A stretch of DNA of 32,363 bases from Acidobacteriaceae bacterium (GTDB lineage Bacteria; Acidobacteriota; Terriglobia; Terriglobales; Acidobacteriaceae): contig PLQW01000278.1 in NCBI GenBank assembly GCA_003160215.1, positions 1 to 32,363 on the forward strand, given 5' to 3'. A model generated the notes under the pieces. That model saw nothing but the letters and a program-made list of their open reading frames with translations. It made no database searches and was not told the origin of the DNA. Shown piece after piece: positions 16,276 through 24,961 of the stretch (within the stretch, counting starts at the first letter, position 1; each line of letters starts with the position of its first letter). Position numbers and translations under genes: made by a program.

Positions 16276-17210
16276 GCCAAATATTTGATGCCTTGCACAG
16301 GTCTGAGGCTGAACGGTCCGGAACTGACCTGGCGGAATTGTCGGCCGCGGCAGACTTGCTAGAGGTGACCGAACGCCAGGTCGTGCAGTTCGCGCCCGAG
16401 GGCGATAGCCCGACCGAGGACCAACCACAGGCTGAGAATGCCCCCCAGACCCAGAAGGAACGCGTTGACCCGTTCAGCCAATTCCGCTCGGAGCGGGTGC
16501 GGGTGTCTCCCCACAGCAAACTTGTATGCATAACCGAAGAGCAAAGCTTGGCTGCGGAGAAATTCCGATTTCTCGGGGTCCGGTTGCGGCACCTCCAGCA
16601 AAAGCACCCCCTAAAGCGTGTGCTGGTTACCAGCTCGATGGCCGAAGAAGGCAAAAGCACGATCGCTGCGAACCTCGCGTGCACTCTGGCGAAGCGGCAG
16701 CTGCAGAAGACCTTGCTACTGGAGGGAGATCTCCGGCGGCCCTCGTTGGCCCAACAGTTTGGTCTGGGGAACCTCCCCGGTCTCAGCGAATTGTTGCAGG
16801 GTGAGCCTGCCCCGGCGATGAACATCTACCAGCTTGAGGGTTTGGGCTTCTGGATCTTGCCGGCTGGTAATCCGCCAAGAAACCCTTTGGAATTTATGCA
16901 ATCAGCAAGACTCTCGTTGCTGATGGATCAATTGGCGGGTTATTTTGACTGGATTGTGATCGACTCTCCCCCGGTGTTGCCCCTCGCCGATACCAGCGTC
17001 TGGATGCGCTTGGCAGATGCAGTCCTCCTGGTGACACGGCCGGGAAAAACGGAAAAACGGCAACTACAACGCGCCCTGGAAGCGGTCGAGCAGCCCAAGT
17101 TGCTGGGCGCATTGGTCAATGGTTCCCGGGAGGTTACCCTGGGCGATTATTACCACTATTATGCTCGTAAGACAGCTATTCCAAAGATAGCAGCCGAACC
17201 GGCAGGATAA
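16272..17210 (+). CDS. CpsD/CapB-family tyrosine autokinase
   Basis: The 312-residue cytoplasmic BY-kinase has Walker A SSMAEEGKST (121-130), a Walker A'-like segment LLEGDLRRP (149-157) and Walker B WIVIDSPPV (227-235). A tyrosine cluster near the C-terminus (GDYYHYYA; Tyr293, 294, 296 and 297) serves as autophosphorylation site in this family. The N-terminal 90 residues are low in complexity and start MSQIFDALHRSEAER, as in many stand-alone kinases of polysaccharide loci. It works with the Wzz-like protein two genes upstream to control polymerisation and export by cycles of phosphorylation. The A' motif has Glu-Gly-Asp where Asp-x-Asp is usual, a small variation. Confidence 0.9.
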   Translation: MSQIFDALHRSEAERSGTDLAELSAAADLLEVTERQVVQFAPEGDSPTEDQPQAENAPQTQKERVDPFSQFRSERVRVSPHSKLVCITEEQSLAAEKFRFLGVRLRHLQQKHPLKRVLVTSSMAEEGKSTIAANLACTLAKRQLQKTLLLEGDLRRPSLAQQFGLGNLPGLSELLQGEPAPAMNIYQLEGLGFWILPAGNPPRNPLEFMQSARLSLLMDQLAGYFDWIVIDSPPVLPLADTSVWMRLADAVLLVTRPGKTEKRQLQRALEAVEQPKLLGALVNGSREVTLGDYYHYYARKTAIPKIAAEPAG

Positions 17211-17345
17211 TCAACTGTAATCGAGCCTGCTATCTTCATAATCTCTCGCAGCAATCGGTTGACCTACAAACCCCTCATCCCGGACTAATTGAAGGTCATT
17301 CACCTTCTGGCCACAAAACAGGATGCCAGACACGCGGAGGAAATC

Positions 17346-18524
17346 GTGACCCTGCAACAAGAGGGTAATGGTTCAAGTACGGACTCTGTTCCCTCGAAGC
17401 CGGTCTCCGTAGGAGAGCGCGAAATTCTGCACGAAGAGGCTTTTAAGCGTCTGATCTCCGTCGAGCGTAAGAGAACGGAGCGCTCCAGCAAACCGTTTCT
17501 GCTTATGCTGCTTGAGACCGGCGGGCACTATACTTCCGAGAAGAATGGACATGTCCTCGCCAATATCCTGTCCGCGCTGCTGGCAGCCACGAGAGAAACC
17601 GACGTCATTGGCTGGTACAAGAATAAGGCCACGGCTGGGGTCATGTTTACAGAACTCGAAATCGATGACAAGAACTCCATCTTGAGCACAATGCTCACCC
17701 GGGTCAGCAACATTCTGCAAGGCACCCTGACTTTTGAACAATTCAATAAGGTTAGCATTTCGTTCCACTTCTTCCCTGACACCTGGGACCATGAGGTCCC
17801 GCAGCGTCCCAGCGATCCGACGCTGTATCCCGATTTGTCGCGACGCGAGAACGCCACCCGCCTTATTTCCGTGACCAAGCGCATGATCGATATCATCGGC
17901 AGCACGCTGATAATTGTCATTTGCGCTCCTGCTTTCCTGATGATCGCCTTAGCGATTAAAGTGTCGTCGAAAGGCCCCGTGTTATTCCGGCAGCGGCGGG
18001 TCGGAAAGTATGGTAAGTCCTTCACATTTCTGAAATTCAGGTCGATGCAGGTTAACAATGATGCCAGCATTCACAAGGAATATGTGGTGCAATTAATTGC
18101 CGGCCACGCCAAACGCAATCTACCCAACGGTAGTAATGGCAATAATGGCAATGGGGATGGTGCCGGGGTCTACAAGATTACCAACGACGCTAGAATCACG
18201 CCGCTGGGGAGGTTCCTGCGCAGGAGTAGCCTGGACGAACTTCCGCAGCTCTTGAATGTGCTCAAGGGAGAAATGTCGCTGGTCGGACCGCGTCCTGCGA
18301 TTCCGTACGAATTAGCAGCCTACCAGATATGGCACCGGCGAAGGGTCTTGGAAGTCAAACCCGGTATTACCGGACTTTGGCAAGTCAATGGTCGGTCCCG
18401 GATCAAGTTCGATGAGATGGTGCGGCTTGACCTCAAGTATGCCGAAACCTGGTCGCCCTGGCTCGACATTAAGATCCTCCTGCGCACTCCCCGGGCCGTG
18501 TTGGTGGGTGAAGGCGCGTATTAG
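17346..18524 (+). CDS. Initiating sugar transferase fused to a degenerate GGDEF-like domain
   Basis: The C-terminal half (about 175-392) is a bacterial sugar-phosphate transferase of the WcaJ/PglC superfamily. It has one membrane helix (183-204), [21 protein letters not shown], the catalytic pair Asp297-Glu298 in SSLDELPQ, and the [12 protein letters not shown] motif. It would load the first sugar phosphate onto undecaprenyl phosphate. A glycine/asparagine-rich insertion ([10 protein letters not shown]) sits at 261-270. The N-terminal part (30-143) resembles a GGDEF fold (F...L..ER.R....PFLLMLLE ... [10 protein letters not shown]) but has KNKATAG where the GGDEF signature should be, so it cannot be an active cyclase. 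The GTG at 17346 is preferred because GGAGG lies six bases upstream; a TTG at 17289 has no such signal. The gene follows a 135-bp gap. Confidence 0.85.
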   Translation: MTLQQEGNGSSTDSVPSKPVSVGEREILHEEAFKRLISVERKRTERSSKPFLLMLLETGGHYTSEKNGHVLANILSALLAATRETDVIGWYKNKATAGVMFTELEIDDKNSILSTMLTRVSNILQGTLTFEQFNKVSISFHFFPDTWDHEVPQRPSDPTLYPDLSRRENATRLISVTKRMIDIIGSTLIIVICAPAFLMIALAIKVSSKGPVLFRQRRVGKYGKSFTFLKFRSMQVNNDASIHKEYVVQLIAGHAKRNLPNGSNGNNGNGDGAGVYKITNDARITPLGRFLRRSSLDELPQLLNVLKGEMSLVGPRPAIPYELAAYQIWHRRRVLEVKPGITGLWQVNGRSRIKFDEMVRLDLKYAETWSPWLDIKILLRTPRAVLVGEGAY

Positions 18525-18525
18525 G

Positions 18526-18597
18526 ATGACTTCCCTCTTCGTCCACGGCCTGCCCGTCGCAGCAATCATCGCAGCGTTGCTCTTCCTTCTATGGTAA
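18526..18597 (+). CDS. Possible 23-residue single-helix membrane peptide
   Basis: An ATG two bases past the stop of the sugar transferase gene opens a 23-codon frame (MTSLFVHGLPVAAIIAALLF then LLW). It consists of a short polar start and one hydrophobic helix, and ends in TAA. Tight placement would allow translation by re-initiation. There is no good ribosome binding site of its own; TGAAGG lies about 13 bases upstream. It may be a small membrane partner of the transferase or an accident of composition. Confidence 0.3.
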   Translation: MTSLFVHGLPVAAIIAALLFLLW

Positions 18598-18661
18598 GTC
18601 ACTTTGCCATCTCACCTTCGCTGTATTCCAACCGGCAACAGTCTTGAAGGGCGGTAAGAAC

Positions 18662-19720
18662 ATGGTAAATTTTGGTGTAATCGGCTACGGCTACTGGGGT
18701 CCAAATATTGTCAGGAACCTTATTGCTGTGGAGGGGACGCGCGTCTTAGCCATTGCAGACAAGCTCGCGGTCGCAAGAGAACGAGCGCAAAGAGCGAATC
18801 CTGGAGTCCAGGCAACGGCCCTCGCATCCGACGTAATATCGTCAAGTGAAATTGACGCAGTCGCGATAATAACCCCGGTCTGGACGCACTTCGAACTTGC
18901 CAAAGCGGCCCTCGAGAACGGCAAGCACATTTTCGTCGAGAAGCCTTTTACCAGCACCTCGGCACAAGCGGAAGTGCTGATCAATCTTGCCGCCAGGAAA
19001 AATCTGAAGATCATGGTGGACCACACCTTCCTTTTCACCGGGGCGGTAAGGAAGATCAAGCAGCTCTTGCAAGAAAGCATGCTCGGCAAACTGTATTATT
19101 ACGACTCCGCCCGCGTAAACCTGGGCCTGTTCCAGCATGACGTAAATGTGATTTGGGACCTTGCTCCCCATGACCTGGCGATTATGGACTACCTTATCGG
19201 GGAGAGCCCCGAGGAAATTGTAGCCACCGGCCAGAGCCACTTGAACGCCTTGGAGGACGTTGCCTTCATCACCCTTTATTTCCCCAACCAGGTCATCGCG
19301 CACATAAACGTAAACTGGTTGTCGCCGGTCAAAGTTCGTACCACTTTAATAGGCGGCGAAAAGAAGATGCTGGTGTGGAATGACCTGGAGGCGGACGAGA
19401 AGGTCAAAATCTACGACAAGGGCGTGCAAGTCACCAACCGCGAAGGTGTATATGATCTACTCGTCAACTATCGGTCAGGCGACATGTGGGCGCCTCGGGT
19501 AGAGCCGGTCGAGGCGTTAAACCTGGAGTTGTCCTACTTTGTCGATTGCATCGCTAATGATCAGACTCCCTTCAACGACGGGCAGGCGGGTCTGCGGGTC
19601 GTCAAGATGCTGGAAGCCGCCAGCCACTCTTTGCGCCATCGCGGTGCAAATAGGCATACCGTATCTCTGAATTCCACTACGTGGCGCCAGTTGCCGCAAA
19701 CAGCTCCGCAACTTCCATGA
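18662..19720 (+). CDS. Gfo/Idh/MocA-family sugar dehydrogenase
   Basis: The 352-residue oxidoreductase has an N-terminal Rossmann fold (GVIGYGYWGPNIVRNL), the family's catalytic Lys in FVEKPFTS near residue 94, and the conserved segment DLAPHDLAIMDYL. It is followed, with a four-base overlap, by a WbpD-like acyltransferase and then by a DegT aminotransferase. This trio in P. aeruginosa and Bordetella (WbpB/D/E, WlbA/B/C) oxidises, aminates and acetylates C3 of a UDP-GlcNAc-derived uronic acid. I infer a similar pathway here; the substrate could also be another nucleotide sugar. The ATG at 18662 is preferred over a TTG at 18644. Confidence 0.85.
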   Translation: MVNFGVIGYGYWGPNIVRNLIAVEGTRVLAIADKLAVARERAQRANPGVQATALASDVISSSEIDAVAIITPVWTHFELAKAALENGKHIFVEKPFTSTSAQAEVLINLAARKNLKIMVDHTFLFTGAVRKIKQLLQESMLGKLYYYDSARVNLGLFQHDVNVIWDLAPHDLAIMDYLIGESPEEIVATGQSHLNALEDVAFITLYFPNQVIAHINVNWLSPVKVRTTLIGGEKKMLVWNDLEADEKVKIYDKGVQVTNREGVYDLLVNYRSGDMWAPRVEPVEALNLELSYFVDCIANDQTPFNDGQAGLRVVKMLEAASHSLRHRGANRHTVSLNSTTWRQLPQTAPQLP

Positions 19721-20271
19721 AAAATACTAAACACGGGCTTGGCCAAGGTGCTGAGAATTCGTATCTCTGTGTAGCGCCAGATGTGAAGCTGGGTCGCGAT
19801 GTCAAACTGTCCAAGTTCATCAATCTGTATGGTTGCGACATCGGAGATGAAACCAAAATCGGGGCATTTGTCGAGGTGCAGAAAAACGCCAAGATCGGCA
19901 AGCGCTGCAAGATTTCGAGCCACACCTTTGTCTGCGAGGGGGTAACGATCGAGGACAACGTCTTCATCGGGCACGGGGTGACCTTCATCAACGACAGCTA
20001 CCCGCGCGCCACCAGTGCCGCAGGCAAATTGCAGACCGACGCCGACTGGAAGGTGGAACGTACGGTAGTCAGGACTGGAGCCTCCGTTGGTTCCGGCGCC
20101 ACCATCCTGTCCCGGCTGACGATTGGGGAAAACGCCATCGTCGGGGCGGGAAGCACGGTCACGCAAGACGTGCCCGAAAACGCGATTGTCGCGGGAAACC
20201 CTGCGAAGATCTTGCGGTACCTGGTCGACAAAGAGCCGACGAGACTGACTTTGAACAGCACCAGGGATTGA
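19717..20271 (+). CDS. WbpD-like left-handed beta-helix N-acetyltransferase
   Basis: The 184-residue protein is built of hexapeptide repeats (VKLGRDVKLSKF, IGAFVEVQ, IGKRCKIS...) typical of left-handed beta-helix acyltransferases. The stretch SSHTFVCEGVTIEDNVFIGH followed by GVTFINDSYPRA closely resembles WbpD/WlbB enzymes, which acetylate a 3-amino group on a UDP-linked uronic acid using acetyl-CoA. The ATG overlaps the upstream stop as ATGA, implying coupled translation; a GTG at 19681 would give a longer overlap and no benefit. The partner aminotransferase gene follows 87 bases later. Confidence 0.88.
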   Translation: MKNTKHGLGQGAENSYLCVAPDVKLGRDVKLSKFINLYGCDIGDETKIGAFVEVQKNAKIGKRCKISSHTFVCEGVTIEDNVFIGHGVTFINDSYPRATSAAGKLQTDADWKVERTVVRTGASVGSGATILSRLTIGENAIVGAGSTVTQDVPENAIVAGNPAKILRYLVDKEPTRLTLNSTRD

Positions 20272-20358
20272 GCGCACTTGCCGGCCTGGGGCCGTTCGCC
20301 AGGCAACTACATTTTACGCAAGGGGCACGGCCGAACTCGTCACAAGGGGGTGTACACC

Positions 20359-21591
20359 ATGAGTAGCACTCATATTCCATTTCTCGATTTGGTTGGTCTG
20401 CACTCGGAGATGGAGGAGGAGCTCGTCACCATTTTTCGGGCTGCACTGCACTCGGCTGCATTCATAGGAGGCAAAGCGGTACAAGATTTTGAAAACGGAT
20501 TTGCCCATTTCTGCGAGGTCGGCCATTGTGTCGGTGTCGGCAGTGGGACAGACGCCCTGCGTTTCGCGCTTATGGCCGCAGGGGTCGGCCCAGGGGACAG
20601 CGTGCTCACCGTGCCGAACACTTTCATCGCTACCACCGAAGCCATTTCACAAGCTGGCGCGCACCCGGAATTCATAGATATCGATGAGCGCACCTACAAC
20701 CTGGATCCTGAAAAGCTTTCTGAATTCCTGGAAACCAAGTGCGATCCTGATCCGCTTACCGGAAGACCGGTTTCACGCCGGACTGGCCGAACCATTTCGG
20801 CCCTCGTGCCCGTCCACCTCTACGGACAGACAGCCGACATGGATCGGATTCTGGAGTTGGCCGAGGCTTGGAATCTCATCGTTGTAGAAGACGCCTGCCA
20901 GGCCCATGGAGCCGAATACTTCTCCCGCAAGAACAAACGCTGGCAAAAAGCTGGGTCCATGGGGAAGGCGGCAGCCTTCAGTTTCTATCCTTGCAAGAAT
21001 CTGGGTGCTTGTGGTGAGGCTGGAGCCGTCACCACCAGCGACCCCGATCTAGCGCACAAAATACGGGTGCTACGCGACCACGGCCAGGCGGAAAAGTATT
21101 ACCACGACATAGAAGGTTACAACGGCAGGCTGGATGCGATTCAGGCAGGAATTCTCCGATTAAAACTCGACCATCTTTCTGAATGGAACCGCCAACGTCG
21201 TGAGAAAGCCAAAATGTACCGAGAGTCGCTGTGCTCCGTGGACGGAGTGACGCTTCCGGCCGAGCCCTCGTGGGCTCGGGCCGTCTATCACCTCTACGTT
21301 GTACGGATACAGGATCAGCACGGGCTGCAGGAGAGTCTGAAGGCAGCGGGCATCGGCACGGGCATTCACTACCCGATCCCGCTTCACTTGCAGAAGGCCT
21401 ACAGCAGCCTCGGCTATCATGAGGAAGACTTTCCGGTGACAGAGAGAGTCGCAGGCGAGATCCTCTCCCTACCGATGTACCCACAGCTCACACGCGCAGA
21501 CCAGGAGAATGTTGTCCAGAGCGTGAAGGACTATTTGGCCGCCGTGAGGCGCAGCTCATCACACCTCGTACGACAAGGATCCTTAGTCTAG
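20359..21591 (+). CDS. DegT/DnrJ/EryC1/StrS-family sugar aminotransferase (WbpE-like)
   Basis: The 410-residue PLP enzyme has the PLP lysine at 213 in SFYPCKNLGACGEAGA, the family's GSGTDAL motif (62-68) and DACQAHGA (178-185). It would transfer an amino group from glutamate to a keto sugar nucleotide, most simply the product of the Gfo/Idh enzyme encoded two genes upstream. It is about 40 residues longer than usual because of an insertion around 125-145 (ETKCDPDPLTGRPVSRRTGR). The ATG at 20359 has AAGGGGG nine bases upstream; a TTG at 20278 is less likely. Confidence 0.9.
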   Translation: MSSTHIPFLDLVGLHSEMEEELVTIFRAALHSAAFIGGKAVQDFENGFAHFCEVGHCVGVGSGTDALRFALMAAGVGPGDSVLTVPNTFIATTEAISQAGAHPEFIDIDERTYNLDPEKLSEFLETKCDPDPLTGRPVSRRTGRTISALVPVHLYGQTADMDRILELAEAWNLIVVEDACQAHGAEYFSRKNKRWQKAGSMGKAAAFSFYPCKNLGACGEAGAVTTSDPDLAHKIRVLRDHGQAEKYYHDIEGYNGRLDAIQAGILRLKLDHLSEWNRQRREKAKMYRESLCSVDGVTLPAEPSWARAVYHLYVVRIQDQHGLQESLKAAGIGTGIHYPIPLHLQKAYSSLGYHEEDFPVTERVAGEILSLPMYPQLTRADQENVVQSVKDYLAAVRRSSSHLVRQGSLV

Positions 21592-21599
21592 ACGGAGCA

Positions 21600-21866
21600 T
21601 TGTCAAAGCAATCTTCGGCCAAGAGGGAGCGGTGGAAATTGTTTCGGGATGCCGCGGCGGGCGTCGAATGGAGAATGGATCCAGCCCCGAAGTCGACGCC
21701 GCATGCCGCGGCTATTGTTGTTTTCAGCGGGAAAGAGCAGGCTGCAGGCGAAGGGGAGACATTGTTCCGTTGCCGCCCTTATGAATTCGGCTGGCTTCTC
21801 CATGCCTTCGCGCAGCCTGGATCGATAGCAATAAAAACATTGCATTATGACTGTTTACGAGATTGA
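21600..21866 (+). CDS. Unrecognised short reading frame between the aminotransferase and FemAB genes
   Basis: A TTG-started frame of 88 codons fills the 255-bp gap and overlaps the next gene by 20 bases. The only supporting signal is GGAG two bases ahead of the TTG, which is too close to be convincing. The product is soluble, moderately charged (KRERWKLFRDAAAGVEWRMD...) and matches no family I know. It may be a remnant of a displaced gene or a chance frame. Confidence 0.22.
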   Translation: MSKQSSAKRERWKLFRDAAAGVEWRMDPAPKSTPHAAAIVVFSGKEQAAGEGETLFRCRPYEFGWLLHAFAQPGSIAIKTLHYDCLRD

Positions 21867-22887
21867 TCCTACCCGAGATGAGCGCTGGGAAGAATTTCTC
21901 CAGAAACACACGGACGCTTCGATCTTCCATACACGGGGCTGGCTTGAAGCGTTACGGCAGACCTACGACTACAAACCGGTCGCCTTTACAACCTCACCTG
22001 CAGCATCTCCGTTGACGAATGGGTTTCCTTTTTGCCAAGTTTCCAGCTGGTTGGGAGGGCACCGCTTGGTGTCGCTGCCATTCTCGGATCACTGCACCCC
22101 GCTGGTCGGAAGCCCAGACGAACTGACGTACTTACTAACGTATTTGCGAGAAAAGCGAGATGCTGAAAAGTGGAGTTACATCGAGATCCGGCCAAGAGAC
22201 TCAGTTGTGACAGGCGACACTCCTTTTGAGAAAAGCAAGAGTTTCTACTTCCACAAACTGGACTTACGTCCTAGCTTCGATGAGATCTTCCAGAATTTCC
22301 ACAGGGATTGCGTGCAGAGAAAAATTGAGCGCGCTGCACGAGAGAGGCTTACTTACGAGGAAGGAACATCAGACTCGTTACTGACCAAGTTCTACCGGCT
22401 CCTTGTGATGACACGCCGCAGGCATGGCCTGCCGGCACAGCCGGTCGACTGGTTTCGAAATATCCTGGCTTGCGTGGGCGATAAAGCTAAGATTCGAGTT
22501 GCATCTCAGGATGGGCACCCAGTTGCGGGTATCCTTACCCTCCGCCACAAGCACGTACTCGTTTATAAATATGGTTGCTCCGATCGCAGGTTCAGTAATT
22601 TGGGTGGCACACAACTCTTGCTCTGGAATGCGATCCAAGAAGCCAAGAGTGATCAGCTTTCCGTGTTCGACATGGGTCGCAGTGAGTGTGACAATGCCGG
22701 ACTAGTCGCGTTCAAGGATCGCTGGGGCGCCGCTCGGACAGATCTCGTTTATCTCCGATATCCCGTGAGACATTCCCACAGGGTTGCGGAAGCAAGCCGA
22801 TCTCGTATCAGCAAGTATGTCTGGTCTCACGTGCCAAGCGGGGTGCTCGCTGCTGCCGGCAGAGCCCTATATAGACACATGGGATAG
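21847..22887 (+). CDS. FemAB-related protein of the exosortase/PEP-CTERM type
   Basis: The 346-residue protein has the two-lobed GNAT layout of FemAB-like proteins. The first lobe contains ASIFHTRGWLEALRQTYDYKP and the second RVASQDGHPVAGILTLRHKH followed by GCSDRRFSNLGGTQLLLWNAIQEA. The end of the second lobe reads FDMGRSECDNAGLVAFKDRWGA. Relatives are encoded beside exosortases. FemAB proteins in Gram-positives transfer amino acids from aminoacyl-tRNA, while in polysaccharide loci they are thought to aminoacylate or otherwise acylate sugars. The ATG at 21847 is the natural start, though no strong ribosome binding site precedes it. Confidence 0.85.
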   Translation: MTVYEIDPTRDERWEEFLQKHTDASIFHTRGWLEALRQTYDYKPVAFTTSPAASPLTNGFPFCQVSSWLGGHRLVSLPFSDHCTPLVGSPDELTYLLTYLREKRDAEKWSYIEIRPRDSVVTGDTPFEKSKSFYFHKLDLRPSFDEIFQNFHRDCVQRKIERAARERLTYEEGTSDSLLTKFYRLLVMTRRRHGLPAQPVDWFRNILACVGDKAKIRVASQDGHPVAGILTLRHKHVLVYKYGCSDRRFSNLGGTQLLLWNAIQEAKSDQLSVFDMGRSECDNAGLVAFKDRWGAARTDLVYLRYPVRHSHRVAEASRSRISKYVWSHVPSGVLAAAGRALYRHMG

Positions 22888-23046
22888 CAATTTCGGCTGT
22901 GTGTGCCAGTTCTTGTTCTGACGGCGGGGTTCTCGCGCCTTGGTAATGTCATAAATGGTTTGCAGCGGGCTCCAGTTGACGAGTCAGGCCATACCACCAA
23001 TCTCAAGCAATGTCCTCCCATCGATAGCGCGGATTAGCGCACAGAT

Positions 23047-24027
23047 ATGCTGAAGCTTCCTACATACGTTCTCATCAGCCCAGCGCGGAATGAAGCTCAG
23101 TTCATAGAACTAACTATAAAGTCTGTGGTTTCTCAGACGGTCCGGCCGCTTAAATGGGTCATCGTCAGCGACGGCTCGACCGACGGCACGGATGACATCG
23201 TGAGCAAATATGCAGCTGAGTACCCATGGATTGAACTGGTCCGGATGCCCGAGCGTAGGGAACGGCATTTCGCCGGAAAGGTTCATGCCTTCAACGCCGG
23301 ATACGGCAGGGTGAGACACCTGAAGTATGACGTAATCGGCAGCCTGGACGCAGATGTCTCATTCGACAAAGACTATTTTTCGTTTTTGCTTCGCAAGCTA
23401 GCCGAGGACCGCGACTTGGGGCTGGTCGGAACTCCGTTCAAGGAAAACTCAAGCCACATCTACAACTATCGCATTGTTGGCACCGAGCACGTATCCGGCG
23501 CCTGCCAACTGTTTCGGCGTGAGTGCTTCGAAGACATCGAGGGATATGTGCCGGTGAAGGACGGCGGCGTGGATCAGATTGCGGTAATCAGCGCGAGGAT
23601 GAAGGGCTGGAAGACGAGGACATTCACGGAGAAAGTGTGTGTTCACCACCGAGCGATGGGAACTGCCGAGCGCGGCGTATTGATGGCGAGATATAGATCC
23701 GGTGTCAAGGACTACACTTTTGGAGGTCATCCGCTCTGGGAATTGTTCAGAGCTGTCTATCAGATGAGCAACAGGCCTTACATCTTCGGAGGCTTGTTCT
23801 TGGGGGCCGGCTATGTCTGGTCGATGCTCCAACGCGCCGAGAAACCGATTTCTCGTGAAATGGTGGCTTTCCGCAGACGCGATCAGATGGGACGATTAAG
23901 GAGGATTTTAACGGAGGCGCTGCCAAACGCCTTGCCGAAAGTCTCTTGGGGAAGGTCAGCGAAGACGATCCCGGCTGACGGCGGAGGGAATTCCATTTCG
24001 GCTCGCAGATCGACAGGCCATTCGTGA
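23047..24027 (+). CDS. Family 2 glycosyltransferase
   Basis: The 326-residue GT-A glycosyltransferase opens with the GT2 signature (YVLISPARNEAQFIELTIKS, then VIVSDGSTDGT) and carries the DxD metal site in GSLDADVSF near residue 98. A weakly hydrophobic stretch (YIFGGLFLGAGYVWSML) near 250-267 may attach it to the membrane. It should add one sugar of the repeat unit on the cytoplasmic side of the membrane. The C-terminal 40 residues are basic and probably flexible. A 159-bp gap with no recognised feature precedes it. Confidence 0.9.
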   Translation: MLKLPTYVLISPARNEAQFIELTIKSVVSQTVRPLKWVIVSDGSTDGTDDIVSKYAAEYPWIELVRMPERRERHFAGKVHAFNAGYGRVRHLKYDVIGSLDADVSFDKDYFSFLLRKLAEDRDLGLVGTPFKENSSHIYNYRIVGTEHVSGACQLFRRECFEDIEGYVPVKDGGVDQIAVISARMKGWKTRTFTEKVCVHHRAMGTAERGVLMARYRSGVKDYTFGGHPLWELFRAVYQMSNRPYIFGGLFLGAGYVWSMLQRAEKPISREMVAFRRRDQMGRLRRILTEALPNALPKVSWGRSAKTIPADGGGNSISARRSTGHS

Positions 24028-24075
24028 GTTCCGCCATTTGCTTATCAGTATCGGTCTGCGGAATGAGGTAATCCG

Positions 24076-24909
24076 GTGACGCGCGCGGCCAACCCTACCC
24101 CGGCACCCCTCGGCAACCTCGCGGTGCCTTCGGGGACGAAGTCCACGGCCGGTCTCCTCATCCTGAACGCCGACGACTGGGGACGGGATCACGAGACGAC
24201 GGACCGGACTCTTGAATGCATTGGTCGCGGCAGTGTCTCGTCGGTAAGCGCGATGGTCTTCATGGCTGATTCCGCGCGAGCAGCAGCGATCGCCCGAGAA
24301 CGAGGCATCGACGCTGGCCTGCACCTCAACTTTACGACGCTGTTTTCGGCGCTGGGCCATCCCACACGGCTCGCGGAGCACCAGCAGATGCTCGCCAGGT
24401 GCTTGTTGCGGCACCGTCTTGCCCAAATTGTTTTCTACCCGATGCTCACACGATCCTTCGAATATGTGGTGTCAGCCCAAATTGACGAATTCTGCCGACT
24501 ATACGGAGCGGCGCCAGCTCGCCTGGACGGGCATCACCACATGCACCTTTGCGCCAACGTTCTCCTGGGACGGCTCCTGCCACCCGGAACCGTCATACGG
24601 CGGAGCTTCTCCTTCCAACCGGGAGAGAAGAGCTTCGGCAACCGGTTCTATCGGAAGGTCGTGGACCGCATGCTGGCGCGGCGTCATCGCCTCACCGACT
24701 TCTTTTTCTCGCTCCCGCCGCTCGAACCTCCCGGCCGGCTCCAACGAATCTTTTCCCTGGCTCGCCGGTTTGCCGTGGAGGTGGAGACGCATCCTCTCGA
24801 CGCGGAAGAATACCGGTTCCTGGCGGGAGGCGAGATTTTCCGTTGGGCTGGCAATGTCCCGATCGCATCCCTTTTTGCCGTGCAGTCGAATGGAAGAGCA
24901 CAGCGTTGA
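24076..24909 (+). CDS. ChbG/YdjC-family carbohydrate deacetylase
   Basis: The 277-residue protein has the family's metal-binding elements: NADDWG (31-36, with Asp33/Asp34), the His in AGLHLNFT (His83), and DGHHHMHL (151-158). YdjC/ChbG enzymes remove N-acetyl groups from amino sugars in oligosaccharides or sugar nucleotides. In this setting it probably deacetylates a residue of the lipid-linked repeat unit, freeing an amine for other acyl groups. GAGGT lies six bases ahead of the GTG start. The acceptor is not evident from sequence. Confidence 0.88.
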   Translation: MTRAANPTPAPLGNLAVPSGTKSTAGLLILNADDWGRDHETTDRTLECIGRGSVSSVSAMVFMADSARAAAIARERGIDAGLHLNFTTLFSALGHPTRLAEHQQMLARCLLRHRLAQIVFYPMLTRSFEYVVSAQIDEFCRLYGAAPARLDGHHHMHLCANVLLGRLLPPGTVIRRSFSFQPGEKSFGNRFYRKVVDRMLARRHRLTDFFFSLPPLEPPGRLQRIFSLARRFAVEVETHPLDAEEYRFLAGGEIFRWAGNVPIASLFAVQSNGRAQR

Positions 24910-24961
24910 TTCCAATTCGCCTTTAGGTATGTCTTGTGTTTCACGCTTAGCACCGGACGAG

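Noticed and set aside
24419-24961. In-frame upstream extension of the second GT2 gene
   Set aside because: The translation here is the out-of-frame shadow of the ChbG/YdjC deacetylase gene and is not part of the GT fold. The glycosyltransferase begins at 24962.
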